DNA of 35,931 nt. Origin: a bacterium (GTDB lineage Bacteria; Armatimonadota; HRBIN16). The stretch covers positions 1-35,931 of the forward strand of contig JANWXG010000003.1 of assembly GCA_025057335.1 (NCBI GenBank). The letters are read 5' to 3'. The translations under genes were made by a program, and so were the position numbers. Positions 22,822 through 30,447 of this stretch are shown piece after piece. The first letter of the stretch is position 1; each line of letters opens with the position of its first letter. The notes below the pieces were generated by a model. It worked only from the letters and a program-made list of their open reading frames with translations, did not search any database and had not been told where the DNA came from.

Positions 22822-23892
22822 GTGATCCGCACCGTTATCGTGGAGGCGAACTGGCAGGAGAGCCTGCGTGACCCCTGGCGTCACCTTCAGGCATCTCATC
22901 CGCAGGTGTCGCCCTTCCAGACGTGGGAGTGGGCAAGCCTGTGGTGGAAGCACTTCGGCAGGGGAAAGCAAGCGCAGATACTGTGCGTGCAGGAGGGGAA
23001 GGAGACGGTAGGCATCGCCCCGCTGTACGCTCGTCCGACGGTTCGGGGGAGATGCCTGCGCTGGCTGGGCACGGGCATCTCCGACCGATTAGGCGTGATT
23101 GCACTACCAGAACGCGAGCGCGAGGTAGTAGAGGCGCTCGCAGAGTGGATGCAGCAGCAGCCGTGTGCCGACCTGCACCAGCTGCCAGAAGGCTCGTGGA
23201 TGGCGCGCACTGCCGAGGCACGAGGTTGGCACGTGGTGGAGCAGGAGAAGTGCCCTTACATCACGTTGCCTGAAACGTGGGAAACCTATTGGGGGTCTTT
23301 AAGTAAGAAGATGCGTTTCAACTTGGGCTACGCCCAACGACAGATAGAGCGCGAATGGGGACAGGCGTGTCTGCACACGGCGGACGAACAGACGCTGCCA
23401 GTCTGGTTGGAGGCGCTATTTGACCTACACACCCGTCGCTGGCGGCGGCGTCTGTTGCCTGGAGGTTTCTTTCATCCGCGCGTGCGCCAGTTTCATCGGG
23501 AATGGGCGTGGAGCGCCTTCCACAATGGCTGGTTACGCCTGCACGCCCTGCAAGTGGGCGGGACGGTGTGGGCGGTGTTGTATGTGTTTCATTTCGGACG
23601 GCGCGCGTATTACTATCTGGGGGGTTTTGAGCCTCGCCTGGCGCGGTACAGCCCGGGCACCGTATTGACCGCGTGGGCAATCCGCCGTGCCATAGAGGAA
23701 GGCTGTGTGGTGTTTGACTTCCTGCGCGGCGACGAGCCGTACAAATATCGCTGGCGACCGCAGGTACTGCGGCATCGGCGGGTCTGTTGGGCGCGTGGCG
23801 CCTTGGGCTGGACGTGGCACCTACAAGTGAGCTGGGAAACTCGTCTGTGGAGGTGGCTACAGGTGCGCTTGCATGGAAAGGGGGTATCGTAG
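22822..23892 (+). CDS. GNAT-fold acyltransferase, BcsL/CelD family
   Basis: This 356-aa protein belongs to the CelD/BcsL (FemAB-like double GNAT) family, involved in exopolysaccharide or cell-wall modification in other bacteria. Evidence: an N-terminal FQTWEWASLWWKHFG segment, the central ETYWGSLSKKMRFNL motif (near residues 155-169), and the C-terminal CVVFDFLRGDEPYKYRW motif near residues 295-311. No signal peptide is present. The start is GTG 22822 behind AGAGGAAG, very close to the predicted start site. It is followed without gap by a coiled-coil protein, then a protease and a glycosyltransferase, a set consistent with envelope maintenance. The acyl donor and target are unknown. Confidence 0.82.
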   Translation: MIRTVIVEANWQESLRDPWRHLQASHPQVSPFQTWEWASLWWKHFGRGKQAQILCVQEGKETVGIAPLYARPTVRGRCLRWLGTGISDRLGVIALPEREREVVEALAEWMQQQPCADLHQLPEGSWMARTAEARGWHVVEQEKCPYITLPETWETYWGSLSKKMRFNLGYAQRQIEREWGQACLHTADEQTLPVWLEALFDLHTRRWRRRLLPGGFFHPRVRQFHREWAWSAFHNGWLRLHALQVGGTVWAVLYVFHFGRRAYYYLGGFEPRLARYSPGTVLTAWAIRRAIEEGCVVFDFLRGDEPYKYRWRPQVLRHRRVCWARGALGWTWHLQVSWETRLWRWLQVRLHGKGVS

Positions 23893-24258
23893 ATGCGTGT
23901 CGTCACGTTCCTGCTGGCGCTGCTGGCGTGCGCCGGAGTAGTGTACAATTATCAGCAGCTCCGCGAAGTGCGTCAGCAGCTGGAGCAGGTTCAGCTTCGG
24001 CTGGAGAACCAGCGGACGGAGGAACCGCCCGCTCTGGTGGAGGCGAAGCAGCGCATCCAGCGCGCACAGCAGCTTCTCCGTATGGGCAAGCTGCAGCAAG
24101 CGCGCGCGGAGCTGGAACAGGGCGCTAAAGCAGTAGCGGAAGCCGTCGGCAATCGGGAAAGCGCCCCTAACACCCTGCAGCAAGTGCAGCAAATGCTGGA
24201 AGGGGCGCGTAAGGAGCTGGCGCGCTTCTGGTCAGGGCAACAGGAGACGAAACCATGA
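23893..24258 (+). CDS. Membrane-anchored coiled-coil protein, unknown (121 aa)
   Basis: ATG 23893 follows directly on the TAG stop of the previous gene. Residues 1-19 are a hydrophobic anchor or signal (MRVVTFLLALLACAGVVYNY). The rest (20-115) is nearly all Gln/Glu/Arg/Leu-rich heptad-like helix with a short break near residue 45 and again near 90. No domain is recognised. The protein likely sits outside the membrane as a helical rod. It overlaps the next gene by ATGA, so expression is coupled to the M48 protease. Confidence 0.7.
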   Translation: MRVVTFLLALLACAGVVYNYQQLREVRQQLEQVQLRLENQRTEEPPALVEAKQRIQRAQQLLRMGKLQQARAELEQGAKAVAEAVGNRESAPNTLQQVQQMLEGARKELARFWSGQQETKP

Positions 24259-25031
24259 CACGAGCGAGAGCACTAGGGAGAACCGCCCTCCTCTTCGTCC
24301 TGCTCGCCGCCGTGCCTTTAGTCATCGGCTGTCGCGGGACGAACCTGCTCAGCAAGCAGGACGAGATTCAGATTGGGAAAGAGGGTTCTGCCGCTATCGA
24401 GAGGGAATACAAGTTGGACACAGACCCCGCGCGCACAGCGCTCGTGCAGGAGGTCGGGCAACGCATTCTAGAGGGGATGCGACAGGTAGAGGGCAAACGC
24501 GCCCCTGATTTCCCCTTCACCTTCAAGGTGCTGGACACGAAGGAGGTCAATGCGGTCTCGTTGCCAGGCGGTCCGGTGTACGTCTTTCGCGGCTTGATGG
24601 AGCAGGTCGGCGACGACACGGACATGCTAGCCGCTGTGGTGGCGCATGAGGTAGCCCATATCGTCGCACGCCACGCAGCCAAGCAGATATCCAGCAGCAT
24701 CCTGGCAGACCTGGCTATCTCGCTGGGCACCAGAGGAAGTGCACAGAAGGCTGCCACCATCGCTACCTCGCTAGTGATGCTTCAGTACAGCCGTGACGAT
24801 GAATACGATGCCGACCGCCGAGCCATCCTGTATACCCATGCTGCGGGGTATGACCCGGAGGGGCTAGTGCGCTTCTTCGAGAAACTGCAAAAGCTGGAGA
24901 AGAGCCCGATGAAGGGGTTACTGGCGAACCTGCGCACTCACCCGCTCACGGAGAACCGTATCCTGCGGGCGAAAAGGCAAATTGCGCAGTTGCCCGACCG
25001 AACCTCTTCGCATGCGGTGCCAGCGCAATGA
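24255..25031 (+). CDS. M48-family zinc metalloprotease, lipoprotein (BepA/LoiP-like)
   Basis: The 258-aa protein has a lipoprotein signal with lipobox LVIGC (Cys26). The zinc motif HEVAH at 131-135 (with Glu132 as the catalytic base) and the third ligand Glu183 in RDDEYDAD are intact. The later segment THPLTENRI is typical for M48C (YggG/LoiP/BepA-type) proteases, which act as envelope quality-control proteases. The N-terminal DEIQIGKEG start and the VNAVSLPGGPVYVFRGL segment also fit the family. ATG 24255 has GGAG at 8-nt spacing and overlaps the previous stop; its own stop overlaps the GT2 start (25028-25031). Confidence 0.92.
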   Translation: MTRARALGRTALLFVLLAAVPLVIGCRGTNLLSKQDEIQIGKEGSAAIEREYKLDTDPARTALVQEVGQRILEGMRQVEGKRAPDFPFTFKVLDTKEVNAVSLPGGPVYVFRGLMEQVGDDTDMLAAVVAHEVAHIVARHAAKQISSSILADLAISLGTRGSAQKAATIATSLVMLQYSRDDEYDADRRAILYTHAAGYDPEGLVRFFEKLQKLEKSPMKGLLANLRTHPLTENRILRAKRQIAQLPDRTSSHAVPAQ

Positions 25032-25705
25032 GGGTCACCGCGATTATCCCCGCGTATAACGAGGAGACACGCTTGCCTCGTGTCCTGGAGGCGGTGTGCG
25101 CCGCTTCTCTGGTGGATGACATCGTGGTAGTGAGTGACGGCTCCAACGATGGCACCTACGAGGTGGCGCGTGCCTTTGACGGCGTGTATGCCCTGCAGCT
25201 GCCCCAGAACGTCGGCAAAGGGGGAGCCATGCACGCGGGGGCTTGCTACACCCAGTCGCCCGTACTGGTGTTCTTGGACGCAGACCTCGTTGGACTGACC
25301 CCCGAACACGTGGACAGCCTGGTGCGCCCCGTGCGCTGTGGCGAGGCAGATATGACCCTGGGCATCTTTCGGCGAGGCAGGCGTGCCACTGACCTCGCGC
25401 AGCGATTGTTTCCCTTCGTGAGCGGACAACGCGCCATCCGACGGGAACTGTTCCTACAGGTGCCCAACGTCCAGTATGCCCGCTTCGGCGTGGAAACGCA
25501 AATCACCCGTTGGGCAAAGCGCCAACGGTGGAAGGTGTTGTACGTGCCCCTGATAGGCGTCACCCACCCGATGAAGGAGGAGAAGCTGGGACGATGGCGC
25601 GGCACCGTGGCGCGCCTGAGAATGTACGCCGACATCGCGCGCATCCTGCTGGACGGTCGTGCCCCTCGCTCCTCCAAGCGGGTATTTCGGCTCAGGAATA
25701 GGTAG
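25028..25705 (+). CDS. Family 2 glycosyltransferase
   Basis: The 225-aa enzyme has a GT-A fold: VTAIIPAYNEETRLPRVLE at the N-terminus, the nucleotide-binding DGSNDGT (47-53), QNVGKGGAMHAGA (about 69-81), and the metal-binding DXD-type FLDADLVGL (near 89-97). It transfers sugar from a nucleotide or polyprenyl donor, with the acceptor unknown. The C-terminus lacks transmembrane segments, so it is cytoplasmic or loosely membrane-bound. The start overlaps the protease stop by ATGA. It is the last gene of the 22822-25705 operon. Confidence 0.88.
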   Translation: MRVTAIIPAYNEETRLPRVLEAVCAASLVDDIVVVSDGSNDGTYEVARAFDGVYALQLPQNVGKGGAMHAGACYTQSPVLVFLDADLVGLTPEHVDSLVRPVRCGEADMTLGIFRRGRRATDLAQRLFPFVSGQRAIRRELFLQVPNVQYARFGVETQITRWAKRQRWKVLYVPLIGVTHPMKEEKLGRWRGTVARLRMYADIARILLDGRAPRSSKRVFRLRNR

Positions 25706-25738
25706 TGTGGGGCGTCCATCCGCCGACGCACGTTAGAC

Positions 25739-27526
25739 CTACATTCCCGTTATCCTGCGCAGTTGGCGCAGGGAGGCTCCTAAAACGCCTGGGGAGCGCG
25801 AGGCATCTCCCAAGCGGCGCAGCAAGCGGGCGAGCCAGCTGCCCCGGCTGAGCCCGATGGTGGTCATCGCCGCGCGGAGTTCTTGCTCGGAGAGCTGGTA
25901 GTCTAAGTCTCCCTGTAACACCGCCGTCTGAAACCAGCACTCAAACAGGAAAACGTCCCCCACCCTGCCTTTGCGCAATTGGGCAGGTAGGCGGTTCAAC
26001 AGAGGACGAGGCAGGTTCCACTCGCCGCGACGATTGAGCAGTTCGGTGCCGAAGAAATCGCTGACCTTCTGCACCAAATACAGCATTCCCCGGTCTGCCA
26101 CCAAGTCCAGAGGCAACGGCACCCCCACGTCCCACTCGAGGTCGATGACGGTGACCTCACCGCTGGCTTCGTTGAGCAGACAGTTGCGCGGCGTCAAGTC
26201 CAGACAGTTTGGGGGAAGCCACTGACTGTTAGCGGGGTAGAGAGCACGTCCGAGCCGCAACGTGCAGAACCGGGCGAACTGCTCGTCGTAGTCGTGGTAC
26301 CCTTCTGGTAGCACCCGCGCCAGCAGGGTCGCATACCATCGGAGCAGAGCAGAAGCTGCCTCTGCATAGCGTTTGTGCCAGAGGCAGTCGATGAACAGAT
26401 GCTCGAGGTTTTTGAGGTGCTGATGGTATGGCTCCGTGAGGTCGCAATGCAAAGCAAGAGGGGCGGGACGGTTCATCCACTCCCCTCGGGCGGTCATCAC
26501 GGTGATGTGGTCGCCTTCTTTCACGAAGAACTTTGTCTGGCGAAAGGCGGGAGCACACAGGGTACGCATCTTCACCGCCAGAACCGACGTCCATTCCTGC
26601 GGCAAGGGCTGGCGCGAAGCGATGACAAGGAAAGAGTTCATAAACGCCGAGGGAGGCGCGTTTCTGGCGACCATACGCAGGAACTCGCGCTCGTTGAACA
26701 GCGGGCGCTGACGCAGCGAATAGTCCACAGTGGGTAGGTTCAACAAGGTCAGCCAGTCGAAGCCAGGTTCGCTGAAACTGCGTTCCGCCAGAACCACCTC
26801 GGGCATTTTGTAGTCGGGGAAGGGATAGAACCAGATGTGGTGAAGGAGCCCCGCGTCCTCCAGCTTGCTCTGGAGCAGACCTCTGTCGAAAGTGCGGATA
26901 CCGTTGTAGTCGGGATAGCCGGAAACCCCCTCGAAGGGAACGCCGTAGTGGTCTTCGCGATAGCCTGCCAGATACTTGTGCCCAATGGGGTTCTCGATAG
27001 CGACCACCAGCCTCCCGTTGGGACGCAGCCAGCTGCTCAATAGGTGTAGCAGATGGGAGGCAGCATCGGGATGGGCGATGTATCTGCCCGCGTATTCCAG
27101 CACCCCAATTAGCAGAATCACGTCGAACGGTTCAGACGGAGAGTAGTCCTCGATGTTGGCAGTTACCACCTCGAGGTGCGAAGCATGTCGGCAGCGCAGG
27201 CGAATGAGCTCGGCGCGCTGGGGCGCTCCCTCTACCGCCACAATCCGCTGGACGACGGGCAGGCGGCACAGGTACGAGGTAATCGCGCCACAGCCAGCAC
27301 CGACCTCCAGTACGTGTAGCCCGTCTCGCACCGCAGGCAACCAGCTAATGATGTTAGCGCGGGCGGGAGAGAGATGATAGGAGAGAGGCCACCAGTTGTA
27401 CGTCGTCCATGCGCGCTGCTCCTCGAAGTCCTCCTGACGGAACAGCGTGTACAACAGGGCCTCTGTACCGTCTGCGTAGTCGAAACGCGCCTCGGCTTGG
27501 AGCGCCTGCACCCCGGTTCTTGTCAT
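25739..27526 (-). CDS. Methyltransferase fused to a kinase-like domain (595 aa)
   Basis: The preferred start is ATG 27526, 6 nt after GGGGAG; the frame is open to 27607. Residues about 68-180 are a class I SAM methyltransferase with motif I EVGAGCGA (74-81), the acidic VEG (98-100) and motif IV FDVILLIGVLEY (135-146). The region to about 300 continues with PDYKMPEVV and SFLVIASR, as in methyltransferases of polysaccharide clusters. Residues 330-595 resemble a protein-kinase/aminoglycoside-kinase fold: FFVKEG (near 334-338; possible ATP-binding Lys), a catalytic-loop-like LDLTPRNCLL (442-451) and a metal-loop-like VIDLEW (460-465). The HRD-type His is missing, so activity is uncertain. Related fusions may modify cell-surface glycans; that role is inferred. 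It is convergent with the GT2 gene and divergent from the sigma-factor gene. Confidence 0.75.
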   Translation of the reverse strand: MTRTGVQALQAEARFDYADGTEALLYTLFRQEDFEEQRAWTTYNWWPLSYHLSPARANIISWLPAVRDGLHVLEVGAGCGAITSYLCRLPVVQRIVAVEGAPQRAELIRLRCRHASHLEVVTANIEDYSPSEPFDVILLIGVLEYAGRYIAHPDAASHLLHLLSSWLRPNGRLVVAIENPIGHKYLAGYREDHYGVPFEGVSGYPDYNGIRTFDRGLLQSKLEDAGLLHHIWFYPFPDYKMPEVVLAERSFSEPGFDWLTLLNLPTVDYSLRQRPLFNEREFLRMVARNAPPSAFMNSFLVIASRQPLPQEWTSVLAVKMRTLCAPAFRQTKFFVKEGDHITVMTARGEWMNRPAPLALHCDLTEPYHQHLKNLEHLFIDCLWHKRYAEAASALLRWYATLLARVLPEGYHDYDEQFARFCTLRLGRALYPANSQWLPPNCLDLTPRNCLLNEASGEVTVIDLEWDVGVPLPLDLVADRGMLYLVQKVSDFFGTELLNRRGEWNLPRPLLNRLPAQLRKGRVGDVFLFECWFQTAVLQGDLDYQLSEQELRAAMTTIGLSRGSWLARLLRRLGDASRSPGVLGASLRQLRRITGM

Positions 27527-27718
27527 CTGCTTCTCCCCAGCTGCTCCAGAATCCATCGGAACGGTTCCCCACCAGCAGAGAACCATTGTTGATGACGCAC
27601 GAAGCACAGGTACGGGTTCAACACGGCGTGGCAGGTTTTTTCGGGCAATATATCGCTTCTGCTACCACAGTTTGCTTCATCCTGGGAGAAAAAATCTTTG
27701 GAAAAGTGCAAAAACCTG

Positions 27719-27747
27719 TTGACACATGCAGGCGGTTGTTCTATAGT
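27719..27747 (+). promoter_or_regulatory. Sigma-70 promoter for the SigH-like gene
   Basis: TTGACA (27719-27724), a 17-nt spacer and TATAGT (27742-27747, five of six positions). The predicted start is about 27754-27756, exactly at the base of the structured leader. Confidence 0.85.
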
Positions 27748-27755
27748 AAATATCA

Positions 27756-27820
27756 GCAAAGTTACGGGGGATACCGTACGCTACGAAGCCTTGCGCTTCA
27801 GCAAGAACCCTCGACTTTGC
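27756..27820 (+). ncRNA. Compact structured 5' leader of the sigma-factor mRNA
   Basis: GCAAAGT (27756-27762) pairs with ACTTTGC (27814-27820), enclosing two hairpins: TACGG/CCGTA (27763-27767 / 27774-27778, loop GGGATA) and GAAGC/GCTTC (27785-27789 / 27795-27799, extended by GCT/AGC at 27780-27782 / 27800-27802). The loop GGG (27768-27770) could pair with CCC at 27808-27810. This three-way junction with a possible pseudoknot starts at the promoter's predicted +1, 53 nt before the sigma-factor start codon. I do not recognise it as a known riboswitch class. Confidence 0.5.
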
Positions 27821-27872
27821 AGGCAGCTTCAACCAGATATAGCAAAAACAGAACGGTCGGGAGGCAAGCAGG

Positions 27873-28517
27873 ATGATTTCATCTCGCTATGACGACGGAA
27901 GCCTGCGCTTCCAGAACATGCAGGATGAGGAAGTCGTCGTCTACGCGAAATGCGGTAGTCAGCAAGCGACAGAGCATCTGCTTGCGAAGTACCGCGGTAT
28001 GGTGGAAAGCAAGGCACGCTCTTACTTCCTCATGGGAGCCGACCACGAAGACGTGGTGCAGGAGGGGATGATTGGGCTGTTCAAAGCCATCCGCGACTTC
28101 CGTGAGGACAAGTTGAGCAAGTTCCGCCCCTTTGCTGAACTGTGTGTCACCCGCCAGATTATCACGGCGGTGAAGATGGCCACTCGCCAGAAGCATGCCC
28201 CGCTCAACGCGTACATCTCCCTGAACCGTCCCCTCAACGATGAAGACAACGACTCGACACTGCTGGAAATCATTCCCGACGAAAGCGTAGCAGACCCCGC
28301 CACGGTAGTGGTAGACCAGCGACAACCTCGCAACCTCCTAGAGATGCTTAACGGACACTTGAGCAACCTGGAGGCACGAGTGCTGGAATGCTACCTGGAG
28401 GGGATGTCCTACCGCGAGATGTCCAAAGTGCTCGGCTGCCGTCCCAAGTCTATTGATAACGCCTTACAGCGCGTGAAGCGCAAAGTGAGCATCCTCTTTA
28501 AGGAAGAGGAGGAGTAG
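27873..28517 (+). CDS. RNA polymerase sigma factor, SigH/Spo0H-like
   Basis: The 214-aa protein is a sigma-70 family factor that directs RNA polymerase to a set of promoters. Region 2 (about 20-95) contains LLAKYRGMVESKARSYFLMG, the DHEDVVQEGMIGLFKAIRDF core-binding motif and KFRPFAELCVTRQIITAV. The linker region has the ISLNRPLNDEDNDSTLLEIIPD motif typical of SigH-type factors. Region 4 (about 155-210) is ARVLECYLEGMSYREMSKVLGCRPKSIDNALQRVKRKV. The length and linker match Spo0H rather than ECF or RpoD. ATG 27873 follows GGGAGG. It is monocistronic with its own promoter, leader and terminator. Its regulon is unknown, and it may control stationary-phase or motility genes. Confidence 0.9.
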   Translation: MISSRYDDGSLRFQNMQDEEVVVYAKCGSQQATEHLLAKYRGMVESKARSYFLMGADHEDVVQEGMIGLFKAIRDFREDKLSKFRPFAELCVTRQIITAVKMATRQKHAPLNAYISLNRPLNDEDNDSTLLEIIPDESVADPATVVVDQRQPRNLLEMLNGHLSNLEARVLECYLEGMSYREMSKVLGCRPKSIDNALQRVKRKVSILFKEEEE

Positions 28518-28523
28518 CCTGTC

Positions 28524-28557
28524 ACCGCCGCGGCAAAAACCGCGGCGGTTTCTCCTC
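28524..28557. terminator. Strong hairpin terminator between sigH-like gene and mutY
   Basis: ACCGCCGCGG (28524-28533) pairs perfectly with CCGCGGCGGT (28540-28549) around CAAAAA, followed by TTCTCCTCT. It lies in the 40-nt gap between the convergent stops at 28517 (+) and 28558 (-), so it can serve both directions. Confidence 0.82.
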
Positions 28558-29616
28558 TCAGAGCTTGTTCAGCAGACGCCGCATGGGCGAGGGAAGAGGT
28601 AGCCGTTTCGCCTCCTGTGCAGTAACCCAGCGTATCGCCTCCCCTGCAGGAGGTGGCTGCTCGTGTAAGCGAGTGCGCAGAGCGTGCAGAGTCACCGAGT
28701 AGTGCATCAGCCCATGCCGTACGGTCGCTGCCGGCTCCCAGCCATCCAATTGCACTCCCACCATGTTCGCTGCGCGTTGCGCGGCTTGCTCTAGCGTCTC
28801 CCCTTCCATCACGCGCACGCGCGGAAACTCCCATAAGCCTCGCCATAGCTGACCATCCATCCGCTTCACCATGAGCCAGCGGTGACGATGCTCGATAACC
28901 ACACAAACGTCGTGTACCTTCTCTGTAGCGCGTCGGGGAGGACGCACCGGCAGCTCGTTCTGACGCCCTTGCTGGAACGCCCGACACTCGCCTGCGAGAG
29001 GGCAGATTAAGCAACGTGGGGCGCGCGCCGTGCAAACCAGCGCGCCTAGGTCCATGAGCGCCTGGTTGAACTCGCCAGGCGCGTGCTCGGGTAGGATTTG
29101 GCGACAGGCTTCTCCCAGCAGCCTGCGGCTGGAGGTTAGCAAGATGTCTCCCTCGAAGGCGAGCAGGCGGGCAAGAATGCGGTAGCTGTTCGAGTCCAGC
29201 GCAGGCTCGGGCTTGCCGCAGGCGATGCTGACCACCGCTCCGGCAGTATACTCTCCAACGCCCGGCAGTCGGCTCAGGGCGTCGGCACGGCAGGGAACGG
29301 AGCCGTTATGTCGTCGCAGTATCTGCTGGGCAGCGCGATGCAGGTTACGCGCTCGGGTGTAGTAACCCAACCCCGCCCAGTAGCGCAATACCTCCTCCTC
29401 GTCCGCCTGAGCGAGGTCGCTGATTGTCGGAAAGCGCTGCAGAAAACGCTGCAAGTAGGGCAGCACAGTCTCTACTTGCGTCTGCTGTAACATCGTGGCG
29501 GCAACGAGCAGGTGGTACGGGTCGGCGTTACCATGCCAGGGCATTGGGCGCGCATTCCCCTTGTACCACTCCAGCAGTCGCTGCGGAATGGCTTCAATCT
29601 GCTCTGGTGTCCACAT
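28558..29616 (-). CDS. mutY: A/G-specific adenine glycosylase-like protein (MutY family)
   Basis: MutY removes A opposite 8-oxoguanine. The 352-aa protein has the helix-hairpin-helix segment LPGVGEYTAGAVVS (117-130), the catalytic-Asp position Asp141 (PEPALDSNSYRIL), the iron-sulfur cluster cysteines Cys195, Cys202, Cys205 and Cys211 (C-X6-C-X2-C-X5-C), and a C-terminal Nudix-like domain for 8-oxoG recognition (residues about 235-350). Two key sites are unusual: before MLQQTQV, the catalytic Glu of MutY (Glu37 in E. coli) is Ala40, and the conserved DGNV reads DSNS. Activity is therefore uncertain, though fold and domain order are classic. The start is ATG 29616, 10 nt after the stop of the preceding gene. 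It is the last gene of the 32407-28558 operon. Confidence 0.88.
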   Translation of the reverse strand: MWTPEQIEAIPQRLLEWYKGNARPMPWHGNADPYHLLVAATMLQQTQVETVLPYLQRFLQRFPTISDLAQADEEEVLRYWAGLGYYTRARNLHRAAQQILRRHNGSVPCRADALSRLPGVGEYTAGAVVSIACGKPEPALDSNSYRILARLLAFEGDILLTSSRRLLGEACRQILPEHAPGEFNQALMDLGALVCTARAPRCLICPLAGECRAFQQGRQNELPVRPPRRATEKVHDVCVVIEHRHRWLMVKRMDGQLWRGLWEFPRVRVMEGETLEQAAQRAANMVGVQLDGWEPAATVRHGLMHYSVTLHALRTRLHEQPPPAGEAIRWVTAQEAKRLPLPSPMRRLLNKL

Positions 29617-29626
29617 AGGCTGGTGG

Positions 29627-30370
29627 CTACCCTCCGAAGATGCTACGCAGGCTCAGCCCAGCGTCTCCACTGATAGTGAAGCCGGGGAAGTACCGACGTA
29701 GGTCGTATTTGTCGAGCAGCTGCTGCAGCTCGAGGTTCGCCTGCAGGATTTGCGCGTCCACGTCGGTGGAAGCAGTGCCCTGCATCTGCGACAGCACCTG
29801 CAGAGCCGTATTGGGGTCGGTCTGTGCCTGCTGCAGCGCTAGGTAGATTTTGGTCATATAGGCGATGGTGGAAGCTAGCATCTTGCGGTAGCTCTCATGC
29901 AGAGGCTGGCAGGCAGGTGGAGGCTGCTTTGCCTCGAAGAGCTGACTGAGCTGAGACCAGCGCTGGGAGTAATCCTGCGGCGTTTGCTGCACTGCGCTCA
30001 TGCGCTGCTGAAACTCCTGCTCGTCGATGGTGGCGCGCATCGCCACAGCGTTCACGAAGGCGTTCAGCGCGGGAGTCAGGTCGCGCTGCATCGCCTGTCG
30101 TTGCGTCTCGATGCGCTGCAGGTGCTTCAGATAGTCGATGATGTCGTCTGGGGGGCGCTGGGGTTGCTCTTGCGGCTGGGGTGGTGCCTCCGCCTCCGCA
30201 CGAAGCATGTTCGTGTCGGGAAGCTGCGGAGCGGGAGCAAGCAACACGTTGCCTCCTGGGGGCGCACTCGCCTCCCGATGCGTCACGGGGAAGAAGTGGC
30301 GCCCTAGCAAGATACCCGCCACCAATAGCACGAGCACCCCTGCAGCAATGAAAACTGGTTTACGATTCAC
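29627..30370 (-). CDS. Membrane-anchored helical protein, unknown (247 aa)
   Basis: The start is GTG 30370; GGAAGG lies about 16 nt upstream, so the ribosome site is not ideal. Residues 4-24 are an anchor (PVFIAAGVLVLLVAGILLG), followed by a Pro/Gln-rich linker to about 70. The rest is mostly helical, with DDIIDYLKHLQRIETQRQAMQRD and further Gln/Leu-rich helices and one cysteine (ACQPLHESY). No named family is recognised. It sits between the EamA permease and mutY in an apparent operon, 10 nt before mutY. Functional linkage to DNA repair is not supported by the sequence. Confidence 0.65.
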   Translation of the reverse strand: MNRKPVFIAAGVLVLLVAGILLGRHFFPVTHREASAPPGGNVLLAPAPQLPDTNMLRAEAEAPPQPQEQPQRPPDDIIDYLKHLQRIETQRQAMQRDLTPALNAFVNAVAMRATIDEQEFQQRMSAVQQTPQDYSQRWSQLSQLFEAKQPPPACQPLHESYRKMLASTIAYMTKIYLALQQAQTDPNTALQVLSQMQGTASTDVDAQILQANLELQQLLDKYDLRRYFPGFTISGDAGLSLRSIFGG

Positions 30371-30447
30371 GTCGTATCACCATCCTTCCGACTATCCAGA
30401 CGAAATCCAGCCCCGCAAAGTTCCCACTAGCTCAATGTAGCGCCGAT

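Noticed and set aside
27821..27872. Further RNA structure between the leader and the sigma-factor start
   Set aside because: I saw no stem longer than 4-5 bp that would exclude chance.
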